From: an uncultured Clostridia bacterium
GTDB taxonomy: Bacteria > Bacillota > Clostridia > Christensenellales > Borkfalkiaceae
DNA: 42,214 bases
Assembly: GCA_947570625.1 (NCBI GenBank)
Contig: CANOUP010000017.1
Location: forward strand, 1 to 42,214
Reading direction: 5' to 3'
How positions within the stretch are numbered: position 1 is the stretch's first letter; every line of letters begins with the position of its first letter. Positions 1 to 7,723 of this stretch are shown one piece after another. The notes below the pieces were generated by a model. It did no database searches. It was not told the origin of the DNA and saw nothing but the letters and a program-made list of their open reading frames with translations. The position numbers and the translations under genes were made by a program.

Positions 1-2499
1 TCTCGTAATTTGCGTGATATATGCATAAAACCGCAAAAAGTTTTTAAGCGCAGAACGAAACTCGTCCTGCTTATCGGGAATAAGCTCGTTATATCCGTTT
101 ACGGCAGTTTTAACGCAAGCGGTAATTTTGCCCAAGTCCTTGTCGCTTTGCTTGCCCTTCTTACTATAAAACGTAACAAACTTTTCCACGTCATCGCCCG
201 ACCACAACGAAAAGCCCATAACTTTATCGAAATAGCTGTAAACCGTGTTTACGTCTAATGCACCGACAAGTTTCGTATCTTCGTAAAATGTTTGGAATGC
301 CTTTTCTATCACTTCGGGAGAGTTTACAAAATCGAGAACATATGTATCGACTTTGCCTTTGCAAGTTCTGTTAAGCCGCGAAAGCGTTTGCACAGCCTTA
401 ACGCCACGCAACGGTTTATCCACAAACATAGTATGAAGTTTCGGCTCGTCGAATCCCGTTTGATATTTGTCCGCAACTACAAGCACGTTATACGAATCGC
501 TTGCGAAATAATCGGGCAACTGCGATTCGCTTATCGTAAGCGCGTCGGTGGAATTTAGCTTGCTTTCGGTGTATTCCAGTTCCCCGTCCTTTACCTCGCC
601 CGAAAACGCAACGAGCGGCAACAAGTCGAAATAGCCTTTTTTCATGCAATACGCCTTAATCATTTGATAATACTTTACGGCGTGCGGACGGGACGAACAC
701 ACTACCATTGCTTTTGCCCGTCCGTCTATTTTGGAAAGCGTAACCTGACGGAATTGCTCGACAATTATCTCAACCTTTTGTTGCATCACGTGTTCGTGAT
801 TTTTTTGATACTTGCGAATCGCCGCCATAGCGGGCGTTTCTTCGTATTCGGGATTTTCCTTTATCTTCTTTGCGATTTCCCAAGTATTTTCTATCGTGCT
901 GTAATTTTGCAAAACGTCCAAAATAAACCCTTCGGAAATCGCTTGCCGCATGGAATAATTGTGGAACGCCGTAAAGGTCTTTCCGTCCGGTTGCGGCTCT
1001 CCGAATAGCTCCAATGTTTTGGGCTTTGGCGTAGCGGTAAACGCAAAGAACGACAAATTGTTGTGCTTGCCTTGCGTGAGCATTTCCAAAACAATATCGT
1101 CCGTTGCGTCAACCTCGTCTTCGGTAAGCTCGTTTATTTCGGCATATTCTTTAATTGCTTCGTCTGTATCGGCAAGCACGGCTTTGAGTTTCTTTGCACT
1201 GTTGCCGCTCTGCGAAGAATGTGCCTCGTCCACGATAATGGCAAAGTTTTTGCCGTGTTGCGCCCCGACTTCCTTATAAATAATTGGAAAGCGGTGCAAC
1301 GTGGTAATTATTATTTTCTTTCCGTCGTCTATCGCCGTTTTCAGCGCATCAGAATTGTCTTTATCCGTAACGGTTACAATTTGACCTTCTTTATGCTCGA
1401 AGCCCAAAACGGTACTTTGCAACTGCCGATTGAGTACGCGCCTATCGGTAACGACAAATACGGTAGAAAATATATCTTCTTCCAATGAGTTATGTAATGT
1501 TGCAAGACGATATGTAAGCCAAGCAATGCTGTTGGACTTGCCCGAACCCGCACTGTGCTGTATTAAATAATTCTTACCCGCGCCGCGTCCCTGCACATCT
1601 GCAACCAATTTTTCGACCACGTCGTATTGATGATAGCGCGGAAAAATTATCTTCGGTACGTCTTTATACGTAACGCGCTTGCCGTTCTCGATTTTCGTTT
1701 TATTTTCTATCTGAACGCTGATATACCGTTGCAACAACGCCATAAGCGCGTCTTTTTGCAATACGTTTTCCCAAAAGTACGCCGTTACGTAGTCATCCTC
1801 GTTTTCGGGCGCAGGGTTGCCTGCATCGCCTATATTGCCCGCACCGTTCGAACCTTGATTGAACGGCAAAAAGAACGTGTTTTCTTTATCGAGCTTTGTC
1901 GTCATCCAAACTTCGTATAAATCGGCGGCGAAATAGACGAGTATACGGCGATTGAAATTAAACAGCAACTCTTTGGGGTCGCGGTCGTGCATATATTGCA
2001 CCTTCGCATTTTCCACACATTGCCCTTTGAGCTGGTTTTTGAGTTCAATAGCAACAATGGGAATACCGTTGAGCGACAGTACCATATCTACCGAATTATG
2101 ATTCTGCGTATTGTAATAAAACTGCCGCGTACACGTTAAAATGTTGCTCTCGTATTTTTGCACCAACTCGGGGTTAAGATTTGAAGCGGGCGCAAAATAG
2201 CAAACCTTAAGCTCGATCCCCCTATCCTTAAATCCGTTTCGCAAAACGTGAATCAAGCCCTTTGCCTGCACTTCCTCATCGAAGCGTTTATATAACTGCT
2301 TGTCCGCTTCCACACCGTAAATTTTGCAAAACCTATCCCACGTTTTGGGCTGCGTGTTTATAATAAAGTTTTTTAACAGTAATAAATCTATGGCTTTGTT
2401 TTTGTCGTAATTCGACATACTGCCCTTGATATATCCGCCCTCTTCGCTCAAAAGATAGGTTTCGATATCCTGTTCAAACCGTTTTTCCGATGTGTCCAT
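1..2499 (-). CDS. hsdR: Type I restriction enzyme R subunit, C-terminus cut by window edge
   Basis: Motor and nuclease subunit of a type I restriction-modification complex: it translocates DNA using ATP and cleaves unmethylated DNA far from the site. The frame is open from the ATG at 2499 to base 1 (833 codons; family members are usually about 1000 residues, so only the C-terminal part is missing). Seen: PD-(D/E)xK nuclease residues D138 and E152-L-K154; Walker A GSGKS at 318-322; DEAH box 424-427; motif III FTATP 487-491; motif VI QTLSRLNR 704-711. The start lies 3 nt after the hsdS stop, with GAGGA inside the hsdS end as ribosome-binding site. I translated the whole span and found no frameshift. 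Last visible gene of the defence operon; function is well supported by motifs. Confidence 0.95.
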   Translation of the reverse strand, partial: MDTSEKRFEQDIETYLLSEEGGYIKGSMSNYDKNKAIDLLLLKNFIINTQPKTWDRFCKIYGVEADKQLYKRFDEEVQAKGLIHVLRNGFKDRGIELKVCYFAPASNLNPELVQKYESNILTCTRQFYYNTQNHNSVDMVLSLNGIPIVAIELKNQLKGQCVENAKVQYMHDRDPKELLFNFNRRILVYFAADLYEVWMTTKLDKENTFFLPFNQGSNGAGNIGDAGNPAPENEDDYVTAYFWENVLQKDALMALLQRYISVQIENKTKIENGKRVTYKDVPKIIFPRYHQYDVVEKLVADVQGRGAGKNYLIQHSAGSGKSNSIAWLTYRLATLHNSLEEDIFSTVFVVTDRRVLNRQLQSTVLGFEHKEGQIVTVTDKDNSDALKTAIDDGKKIIITTLHRFPIIYKEVGAQHGKNFAIIVDEAHSSQSGNSAKKLKAVLADTDEAIKEYAEINELTEDEVDATDDIVLEMLTQGKHNNLSFFAFTATPKPKTLELFGEPQPDGKTFTAFHNYSMRQAISEGFILDVLQNYSTIENTWEIAKKIKENPEYEETPAMAAIRKYQKNHEHVMQQKVEIIVEQFRQVTLSKIDGRAKAMVVCSSRPHAVKYYQMIKAYCMKKGYFDLLPLVAFSGEVKDGELEYTESKLNSTDALTISESQLPDYFASDSYNVLVVADKYQTGFDEPKLHTMFVDKPLRGVKAVQTLSRLNRTCKGKVDTYVLDFVNSPEVIEKAFQTFYEDTKLVGALDVNTVYSYFDKVMGFSLWSGDDVEKFVTFYSKKGKQSDKDLGKITACVKTAVNGYNELIPDKQDEFRSALKNFLRFYAYITQITR

Positions 2500-2502
2500 A
2501 GT

Positions 2503-3777
2503 TTAGTCCTCATTTAGTGAAAAATTATTTAGTTCTTTTGCCACCATTTCATCTATACAATGTATTTGGGGAATCGATTTATTCAATAAAATTATTGTTC
2601 CTTGCCTAAATATAGGTTGTTCTATTTTATTAGAAATGACTTTGTTCATCTTCAATGGAATTTTATAATAATTTCCTAATAAATCCCGTATTATCAATGA
2701 AACGCTATCTATTTCGGTTTTAGTATGTAATAATTGTTGCTCACAAGAAATCACAAATCCACCATTGCGATCTACATAAATTTTATTTTCAGCCAACATA
2801 TAAGTATCCACGGCTATAATATATTTATCATAATCATATGGTAAAATGCAAGAACGCCCGTATTCTTCATTTAACCTTGAAAAAATCAAATCATTTGGAT
2901 AAACATACTTACATTGCAGTTTTACAAAAGTTTCTTCCGAAATGAAGCCGCTCCCCTGCCTCTTAAATATGCCGTCACCAACATTCCCCGTAGTAAGATA
3001 TCTAATACCTTCGTCTTGTATATAAGGGCTTTCAATCCAATCTCCGTCAATAAACGCATTTTCTTGCGTTTCATCTGCAAGCGTTTTTATTTTACTAACA
3101 CTCCAACTTTCTGGAATTTCACCTATCCATTCCACGCCGCTGTCTTTCATAGACACAGATTTATCAAGCCCTTTTGTAACCGCTTCGGTAATTACCGATT
3201 GCTTATAGGCTTTTAATTCCTCTATCGTCGCTTGTTCGTGAGCTATAAGATTATCAATTCCGCATACTTTCTTTTGTACAAACCTTACAATTTCCTCTTG
3301 TTGTTGCGTATTCGGTAAAGGTAAAACTATACTTTTCATTTCTTGCCAACGAGTAGTCCACAAGTCGGCGACAATGCCGTGTCCCCAACGATAGAATTCT
3401 TCGGCAAAGCCGTAATTTTTCATCAAAAGATTTGTATATTCGGGTAGAATTACATCTGTATTTTCAGTATATAAAACCGTATTGATTAAAGATACCGAGC
3501 CGTCTAAATCGGAAACTCCACAGGATTGTTTTCTATCCGAACGCGAATTTATTACAAAATCATTAACTTTAACCATTTTACGGTTGTCGTTCGCATCGGT
3601 TTTGGCAATGTTTTCCATTTGCGGCACAATTCCGTTTCGCGTTACGGAAAGCGGCGGATAATCCGTATCGTTTACTTTCTCATTACGGCATCTGAAAATA
3701 GAACCTATTTTAATAAACTCCCAATCTTCGGGCGTTTCGCCTATCCATTCAATTCCGCTATCTTTCATTTGTTTCAT
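2503..3777 (-). CDS. hsdS: Type I restriction-modification specificity subunit S
   Basis: DNA-recognition subunit that sets the target sequence for methylation by HsdM and cleavage by HsdR. Two half-repeats are visible: each begins with a version of MKDSGxEWIGExPExW (residues about 4-19 and 210-226) and is followed by a target-recognition domain. The first half ends in the conserved coiled-coil helix (LPxPNTQQQEEIV..., about 157-205). The second half has a TRD-like stretch (about 227-330) but no second copy of that conserved helix; the protein ends in an unrelated stretch. At 424 residues the length is normal. It sits 10 nt after the DUF2971 gene and 3 nt before hsdR. Base composition is AT-richer than in the core genes to the right, as is common for exchanged specificity genes. 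Confidence 0.92.
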   Translation of the reverse strand: MKQMKDSGIEWIGETPEDWEFIKIGSIFRCRNEKVNDTDYPPLSVTRNGIVPQMENIAKTDANDNRKMVKVNDFVINSRSDRKQSCGVSDLDGSVSLINTVLYTENTDVILPEYTNLLMKNYGFAEEFYRWGHGIVADLWTTRWQEMKSIVLPLPNTQQQEEIVRFVQKKVCGIDNLIAHEQATIEELKAYKQSVITEAVTKGLDKSVSMKDSGVEWIGEIPESWSVSKIKTLADETQENAFIDGDWIESPYIQDEGIRYLTTGNVGDGIFKRQGSGFISEETFVKLQCKYVYPNDLIFSRLNEEYGRSCILPYDYDKYIIAVDTYMLAENKIYVDRNGGFVISCEQQLLHTKTEIDSVSLIIRDLLGNYYKIPLKMNKVISNKIEQPIFRQGTIILLNKSIPQIHCIDEMVAKELNNFSLNED

Positions 3778-3787
3778 TTTTCTATCC

Positions 3788-4633
3788 TTAAAATCTCAAT
3801 GGAATATTTGAAGTGTTAATCTTACAATTTAATCCATATTTTTTACACAGCATTTTTACAGCTTCAATTGCGCTCGAATCTTTTATCATTGGAGAAAGCG
3901 TAATTTCTTTCATTGCTTTTTCAACTTCAATGGGGATTTCGAGATAAGGAGCACATAGACCACTTGCGTTACGAAATTTTATAAAATTCTGTTCCCCAAT
4001 AAGCAACATATCATACTCATTTTCAGAAAACTCAATTGTACATCTTACTTCATTTTCCGGTTTGAAAGCAGGGTGTTTAAATTGAAATCTAAAAATACGC
4101 AACTCAGATAATAAGAACATTTTAAGAAAAATCATCTCTTTCGTATTTTTCCATTTTTCGTAATACTTGTCAAAGGTAGTTTTAAGAATTTCTTTTTGTA
4201 TACCTTCATTATATACTACTCCCCAAATACTAACTCTTGGATCAAATATAGTAAAATATTTATAAAGCGCATTTCTTAAATCTGATATCTTAAATGCTAA
4301 ATTATATCCTGCTTTATCATTGCTTTTTGTATAATTTTGCCATAACGGCAAGCTATCGTGATCCCTTGAAAAACTACAAATAAAGCATTTACTCTTTATC
4401 TTATCATGTAATGAATCCAACACAAAAGAAACATATTCTTTCTCGTACGGTTGTTCCATAAGCACTTCTTTTGCTTTTTCAACAATATGTATTCCTTCAC
4501 TTTCATCATTCAAAACAGAGCATTCAGTAAACCACAAACTTTTAGATTTAATAATGCCTAAAAGACCATCAACAGAAGTATAGTGATATACTAAATCATT
4601 TTCATCAATATAAAAGCCTGCTTTTTCGCTCAT
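3788..4633 (-). CDS. DUF2971 family protein inside the type I RM operon
   Basis: 281-residue soluble protein resembling the DUF2971 family. Seen: an N-terminal YHYTSVDGLLGII stretch (about 15-27), SLWFTECSVLND at 32-43, and a middle CFICSFSRDHDSLPLW block. The family is of unknown function. The H-Y-T opening and the LW..S...ND pattern recall ADP-ribosyltransferase-like folds such as DarT, but that is inference. Its ATG overlaps the hsdM stop by four bases (ATGA), so it is translationally coupled to hsdM and separates hsdM from hsdS. It is one of the most AT-rich genes in the window, consistent with transfer. Whether it modulates restriction, is an independent effector, or is a passenger cannot be told from sequence. 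Confidence 0.8.
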   Translation of the reverse strand: MSEKAGFYIDENDLVYHYTSVDGLLGIIKSKSLWFTECSVLNDESEGIHIVEKAKEVLMEQPYEKEYVSFVLDSLHDKIKSKCFICSFSRDHDSLPLWQNYTKSNDKAGYNLAFKISDLRNALYKYFTIFDPRVSIWGVVYNEGIQKEILKTTFDKYYEKWKNTKEMIFLKMFLLSELRIFRFQFKHPAFKPENEVRCTIEFSENEYDMLLIGEQNFIKFRNASGLCAPYLEIPIEVEKAMKEITLSPMIKDSSAIEAVKMLCKKYGLNCKINTSNIPLRF

Positions 4634-6396
4634 TCTCCAAACAGCTCCTTCATTAGTTTTTCTTCTTCCTTGTTCATTTCCACCAAGTGCGCGAAAATGT
4701 CGTCGCTTTTGCGCGGCGGGACGTATTTATAAAAATGGCGGGTAAACGGAATTTCGTAGCCGATTTTTGTTTTCTTTTCGTCTATGTAGGCGTCGGGTGC
4801 ATACGGCAAAACGTTCTTATGCATATATTCGGTAAATTCTGTTCCCCAAGGAATAATTTCGGTATCGCGCTTATTTGTATCGGATTGTGGTTTACCTTTT
4901 TTCAAAATCGGCGCGCCGTTCTCGTCGCATAAAGGGCGTTCTACTGTAACCTTGCTGTACTTAAACGTAAACCTATCAAAGTCTTTGCGTTCCACAGTCT
5001 TGCCATTATTCTCAAAGACGCCTTGCTCTGCCGCAAGATAGGCTTTTATTATCAAATCGATACATTCTTTTGTGAACTCGTTACGCTTATTTCCGAGCGA
5101 TTTACGGCGTTTTTCAAAGCACTTGCTTGCGTCGATTAGTTTTACGATATTAGGGTACTTTTCGGGTTTGCTCTTACTTACTACCCAAATATACGTTGCA
5201 ATGCCCGTATTGTAAAACATATCGTTGGGCAGTTGTATTATCGCTTCCAACCAATCGTTTTCGAGCAAATAGCCGCGGATATTACTTTGTCCGCTTCCAG
5301 CGTCGCCACTAAACAACGGCGAACCGTTTTGTATGATAGCCATTCTTCCCGTATCTTTTAATTTTGCTATACCGTTGAGCATAAAGAGTTGTTGCCCATC
5401 GGAAACGGGCGGAAGTCCCACACCGAATCTTCCCGCGTCGCCCTTTTTGTACTCGGCTTCTACATACGGTTGCTCTTTCTTCCACTCTATACCGAACGGC
5501 GGATTAGATATAATATAGTCGAACTGATACCCCTCGAACGCATCGTGCGAAAGAGTGTTGCCGTGCTTCATATTGTCGGCGTCGCCGCCCTTAATCAGCA
5601 TATCCGCTTTGGCTATGGCGTAAGTTTCTTCGTTCAGCTCCTGCCCGAAACATTTAATGCTTGCATCGGGGTCTATCGCCGTAAGCCGCTCAGTCATACA
5701 GCCGAGCATTTGGCTCGTCCCCATTGCCATATCGTATATGGTGGTGGAAATGCCTTCACGATTCATTTTGTCCGCATCTTCGCCCACCAAAATATCGGTC
5801 ATCAAATAGATAATATCGCGGGCGGTAAAGTGTGCTCCGGCTTGCTCGTCATAACTCTCGGAAAACTTGCGCACAAGCTCCTCGAAGATATAACCCATAT
5901 CCGCGCTTGTAACGATATCGGGATTCAAGTTTGCCTTCGCCGTGCAAAACTCGGTAATAACGGAATACAGAATATCGTTCTCTTCCATTTTCTTTACTTG
6001 CACGTCAAACTCGAACTTTTGGATAATGTCTATCACATTATCCGAAAATCCTTGCAAGTACGCGCGGAAGTTGTCCCCTATATTGTCAGGGTCGGACTTT
6101 AATTTTTCAAGCGTAAATCTGCTTGTATTATAAAACAACCTTTTTGACGCGCGTTTCAAAAATCCGTCTTTGACCTGTATTCCCCTTGCGTTAAGCTCAT
6201 CGTTTTTATCCCATACCGCTTGCCGCGTTTCTTGTAAAGAATCCGAAAAGCGTTTTATCACGCACATAGGAAGAATGACTTTTCCGTACTCGTGCGGCTT
6301 GTACACACCCACGAGCTTATCGGCAATAGCCCAAATAAGGTTTGCCTTTTCTTGCACATTTATCGTCGTTTGTTTTTCTCTCAAATCGGCTGTCAT
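4630..6396 (-). CDS. hsdM: Type I restriction-modification N6-adenine methyltransferase subunit M
   Basis: Methylates adenine at the site chosen by HsdS, using S-adenosylmethionine. Domains: helical HsdM N-terminal domain (about 15-150) and N6-methyltransferase core. Catalytic motif IV NPPF is at 298-301. SAM motif I reads YDMAMGTSQML (221-231), not the commoner DPACGTGGML; from memory a subfamily of clostridial and Bacteroidetes HsdM shares this variant, so I do not treat it as inactivation. The AGAHFTARDI block (186-194) is the usual conserved HsdM region. Length 588 is slightly long but normal. GGGAG precedes the ATG by about 7 nt; the gene follows the HTH gene by 18 nt and overlaps the DUF2971 gene by 4 nt. 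Confidence 0.95.
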   Translation of the reverse strand: MTADLREKQTTINVQEKANLIWAIADKLVGVYKPHEYGKVILPMCVIKRFSDSLQETRQAVWDKNDELNARGIQVKDGFLKRASKRLFYNTSRFTLEKLKSDPDNIGDNFRAYLQGFSDNVIDIIQKFEFDVQVKKMEENDILYSVITEFCTAKANLNPDIVTSADMGYIFEELVRKFSESYDEQAGAHFTARDIIYLMTDILVGEDADKMNREGISTTIYDMAMGTSQMLGCMTERLTAIDPDASIKCFGQELNEETYAIAKADMLIKGGDADNMKHGNTLSHDAFEGYQFDYIISNPPFGIEWKKEQPYVEAEYKKGDAGRFGVGLPPVSDGQQLFMLNGIAKLKDTGRMAIIQNGSPLFSGDAGSGQSNIRGYLLENDWLEAIIQLPNDMFYNTGIATYIWVVSKSKPEKYPNIVKLIDASKCFEKRRKSLGNKRNEFTKECIDLIIKAYLAAEQGVFENNGKTVERKDFDRFTFKYSKVTVERPLCDENGAPILKKGKPQSDTNKRDTEIIPWGTEFTEYMHKNVLPYAPDAYIDEKKTKIGYEIPFTRHFYKYVPPRKSDDIFAHLVEMNKEEEKLMKELFGE

Positions 6397-6414
6397 AAGT
6401 TTCTCCCAAACCGT

Positions 6415-6627
6415 TCAGTCTTTCTTTTCTATAATAACTTCCATAATATCGGAAATATCGCATTGTAACACGTTACAAATTTTAAGCAAAATTTCCGTAT
6501 TGACGTTTTCGTTTCTTCCGAGTTTTGCAAGCGCCGTTGTAGTAATCCCCGTTGCAATGCGCAAATCTTTCTTCTTCATATCTTTATCAATAAGTAACTT
6601 CCATAGCTTTTTATAACTGACTGCCAT
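6415..6627 (-). CDS. Small XRE/Cro-type HTH protein
   Basis: 70-residue helix-turn-helix protein of the Cro/C1 type: KKKDLRIATGITTTALAKLGR forms the DNA-binding helices (about residues 19-39), followed by a short C-terminal segment ending IIEKKD. I chose the ATG at 6627 because GAGAGGT lies about 8 nt upstream; a TTG 18 nt further upstream overlaps that site. It lies between the TIR gene (21 nt) and hsdM (18 nt) on the same strand. By analogy with controller proteins of restriction systems it may regulate this operon, possibly through the palindrome at 7663-7683; that is inference. A similar small HTH gene often precedes mobile or defence genes. Confidence 0.85.
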   Translation of the reverse strand: MAVSYKKLWKLLIDKDMKKKDLRIATGITTTALAKLGRNENVNTEILLKICNVLQCDISDIMEVIIEKKD

Positions 6628-6648
6628 ATAATTTACCTCTCTCAAAAA

Positions 6649-7170
6649 TTAATTGTCGTAATATTTTCCTGCCCGCAGTTTCATAACGGGATTTTTATGC
6701 TTGACTTGAATCCTGCTATTGTCTCTATTTTCTATTGCCAAATCAATAGCTTGTTCGATTCTATCTCCGATTGAAGCGTATTGCTCCAAAACTATGTAGT
6801 CAAAATTTTCTTGTAGCTTTGTAGGAAAAGTATCCAAATCTATATCGTTTTTATTGTCGCATCTATTTTCAAGCATAACAGCCACGATGCCTTTCCTATT
6901 TTCTACACCGCCCTTTAATGCCGTATGTATTTCACAATCAACGTGCGGTCTTGAATAAGTTTCTTTGCCTACGATACAAAGCAAAACATCACAGCCTTTC
7001 ATTTTGGAGCATATATGGTCGGCTATATGCTGATGATTCCATCCGTTAAAAGTTTCATTTTCATCCACACAAAAATACCGATACCCGTATTCATTTAATA
7101 TCTCAATGATTGCATCCTTGTATTTTTTATCTGCCCTATGATAACTAATAAAAATCTTTGGTTTACACAT
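6649..7170 (-). CDS. TIR-like (DUF1863/ThsB-like) protein
   Basis: 173-residue protein with a TIR-like fold of the DUF1863 (MTH538) type: first strand KIFISYHRADKKY (5-17), CDVLLCIVGKETYSRPHVDCEI (60-81) and a following strand IVAVMLEN. E80 in the VDCEI segment is in the place of the catalytic glutamate of NAD-processing TIR domains, and the R-x-H-V-D-C-E-I pattern resembles the Thoeris sensor ThsB. No fused effector domain is present, so the protein would make or sense a signal for a partner; the preceding membrane protein (12 nt upstream) is the natural candidate. GGAGAG precedes the ATG. Family assignment is by pattern recall; the signalling role is inference. Confidence 0.85.
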   Translation of the reverse strand: MCKPKIFISYHRADKKYKDAIIEILNEYGYRYFCVDENETFNGWNHQHIADHICSKMKGCDVLLCIVGKETYSRPHVDCEIHTALKGGVENRKGIVAVMLENRCDNKNDIDLDTFPTKLQENFDYIVLEQYASIGDRIEQAIDLAIENRDNSRIQVKHKNPVMKLRAGKYYDN

Positions 7171-7182
7171 TTTCTTGCTCTC

Positions 7183-7593
7183 CTATAAAAAATAAGTCAA
7201 CAACACTATTCCGGTTGATATTAGTGCCAGCGGAATATAAAACAATATTTCTGTTTTAGATGTCGCACAACTTATCCAAGTATTTTGATACGACTTAAAT
7301 TCAGGCGACTTTGTATTCATATCAAAATCTATTTGTTCTTCCGTTAAAACCCTTACTTTGTTATATAGCGCTCTATATAATCGTTCTTGTAGAAGGTAAT
7401 AAGAATCCAATCCCCAAAATATGAGAATCGGCGCGTAAGCTATCAAACAAAAGAGCTTGTCCGCATCCCGACTTGCCAAAGCAAAGATGCCGGCAACTAA
7501 TGTAACCGCCCAGCCTTTCAAGGAAAATGAATTTTTCGCCATTCGGTTTATAATCCCTTGAATCATCTCCAAATGCGTAACTTTATTATTCAT
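7183..7593 (-). CDS. Small three-helix membrane protein paired with the TIR gene
   Basis: 136-residue protein, unrecognised by name. An amphipathic N-terminal part (HLEMIQGIINRMAKNSF, 7-23) is followed by membrane helices at about 25-42 and 46-66, a charged loop carrying QERLYRALYNKVR, and a third helix at about 115-135. I recall similar unannotated proteins in other bacteria with the same EMIQ..INRMA.NSF.LKGW and FWGLD.YYL.QERL.R blocks. First gene of the defence operon, 12 nt before the TIR gene, with GGGAG and a strong promoter upstream. A pore-forming or membrane-disrupting effector triggered by the TIR product would fit the Thoeris logic, but no sensor domain such as macro or SLOG is present. 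Confidence 0.8.
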   Translation of the reverse strand: MNNKVTHLEMIQGIINRMAKNSFSLKGWAVTLVAGIFALASRDADKLFCLIAYAPILIFWGLDSYYLLQERLYRALYNKVRVLTEEQIDFDMNTKSPEFKSYQNTWISCATSKTEILFYIPLALISTGIVLLTYFL

Positions 7594-7630
7594 AACTTAC
7601 ACTCCCTAAATAACCAATCTTTTTTTCTTT

Positions 7631-7659
7631 ATTATAGCACAAATTTTTTAATTTTTCAA
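7631..7659 (-). promoter_or_regulatory. Promoter of the defence operon
   Basis: On the minus strand TTGAAA (7659-7654), a 17-nt spacer and TATAAT (7636-7631) form a near-consensus vegetative promoter about 38 nt upstream of the membrane-protein ATG at 7593. Confidence 0.8.
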
Positions 7660-7662
7660 CTA

Positions 7663-7683
7663 AAAATCTAAGTTTTAGATTTT
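7663..7683. promoter_or_regulatory. 21-bp perfect palindrome next to the -35 element
   Basis: Arms AAAATCTAA and TTAGATTTT (9 bp each, no mismatch) are separated by GTT. The palindrome ends 4 bp upstream of the -35 of the defence promoter. It is AT-rich and lacks a following T-run on the minus strand, so an operator is likelier than a terminator. The HTH protein encoded at 6415-6627 is a possible ligand (inference). Confidence 0.6.
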
Positions 7684-7690
7684 AGCTTAT

Positions 7691-7718
7691 AAAAAGAAAA
7701 TCGGCTTTTACAAGCCGA
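7691..7718 (-). terminator. Rho-independent terminator of rlmD
   Basis: Downstream of rlmD on the minus strand, TCGGCTT and AAGCCGA form a 7-bp stem (7718-7701) followed by TTTTCTTTTT. It separates the trpS-rlmD operon from the defence operon. Confidence 0.8.
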
Positions 7719-7723
7719 CTTCA

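Noticed and set aside
2503-3777. Phase-variable hsdS by inversion
   Set aside because: No second hsdS fragment, recombinase gene or long inverted repeat is visible in the window.
5711-5734. HsdM inactivated by its unusual SAM motif I
   Set aside because: The variant lies in an otherwise intact protein with NPPF, and I recall the same variant in other HsdM proteins, so inactivation is not supported.
5389-6102. 237-codon plus-strand frame opposite hsdM
   Set aside because: Shadow of hsdM; composition and lack of a ribosome-binding site argue against coding.
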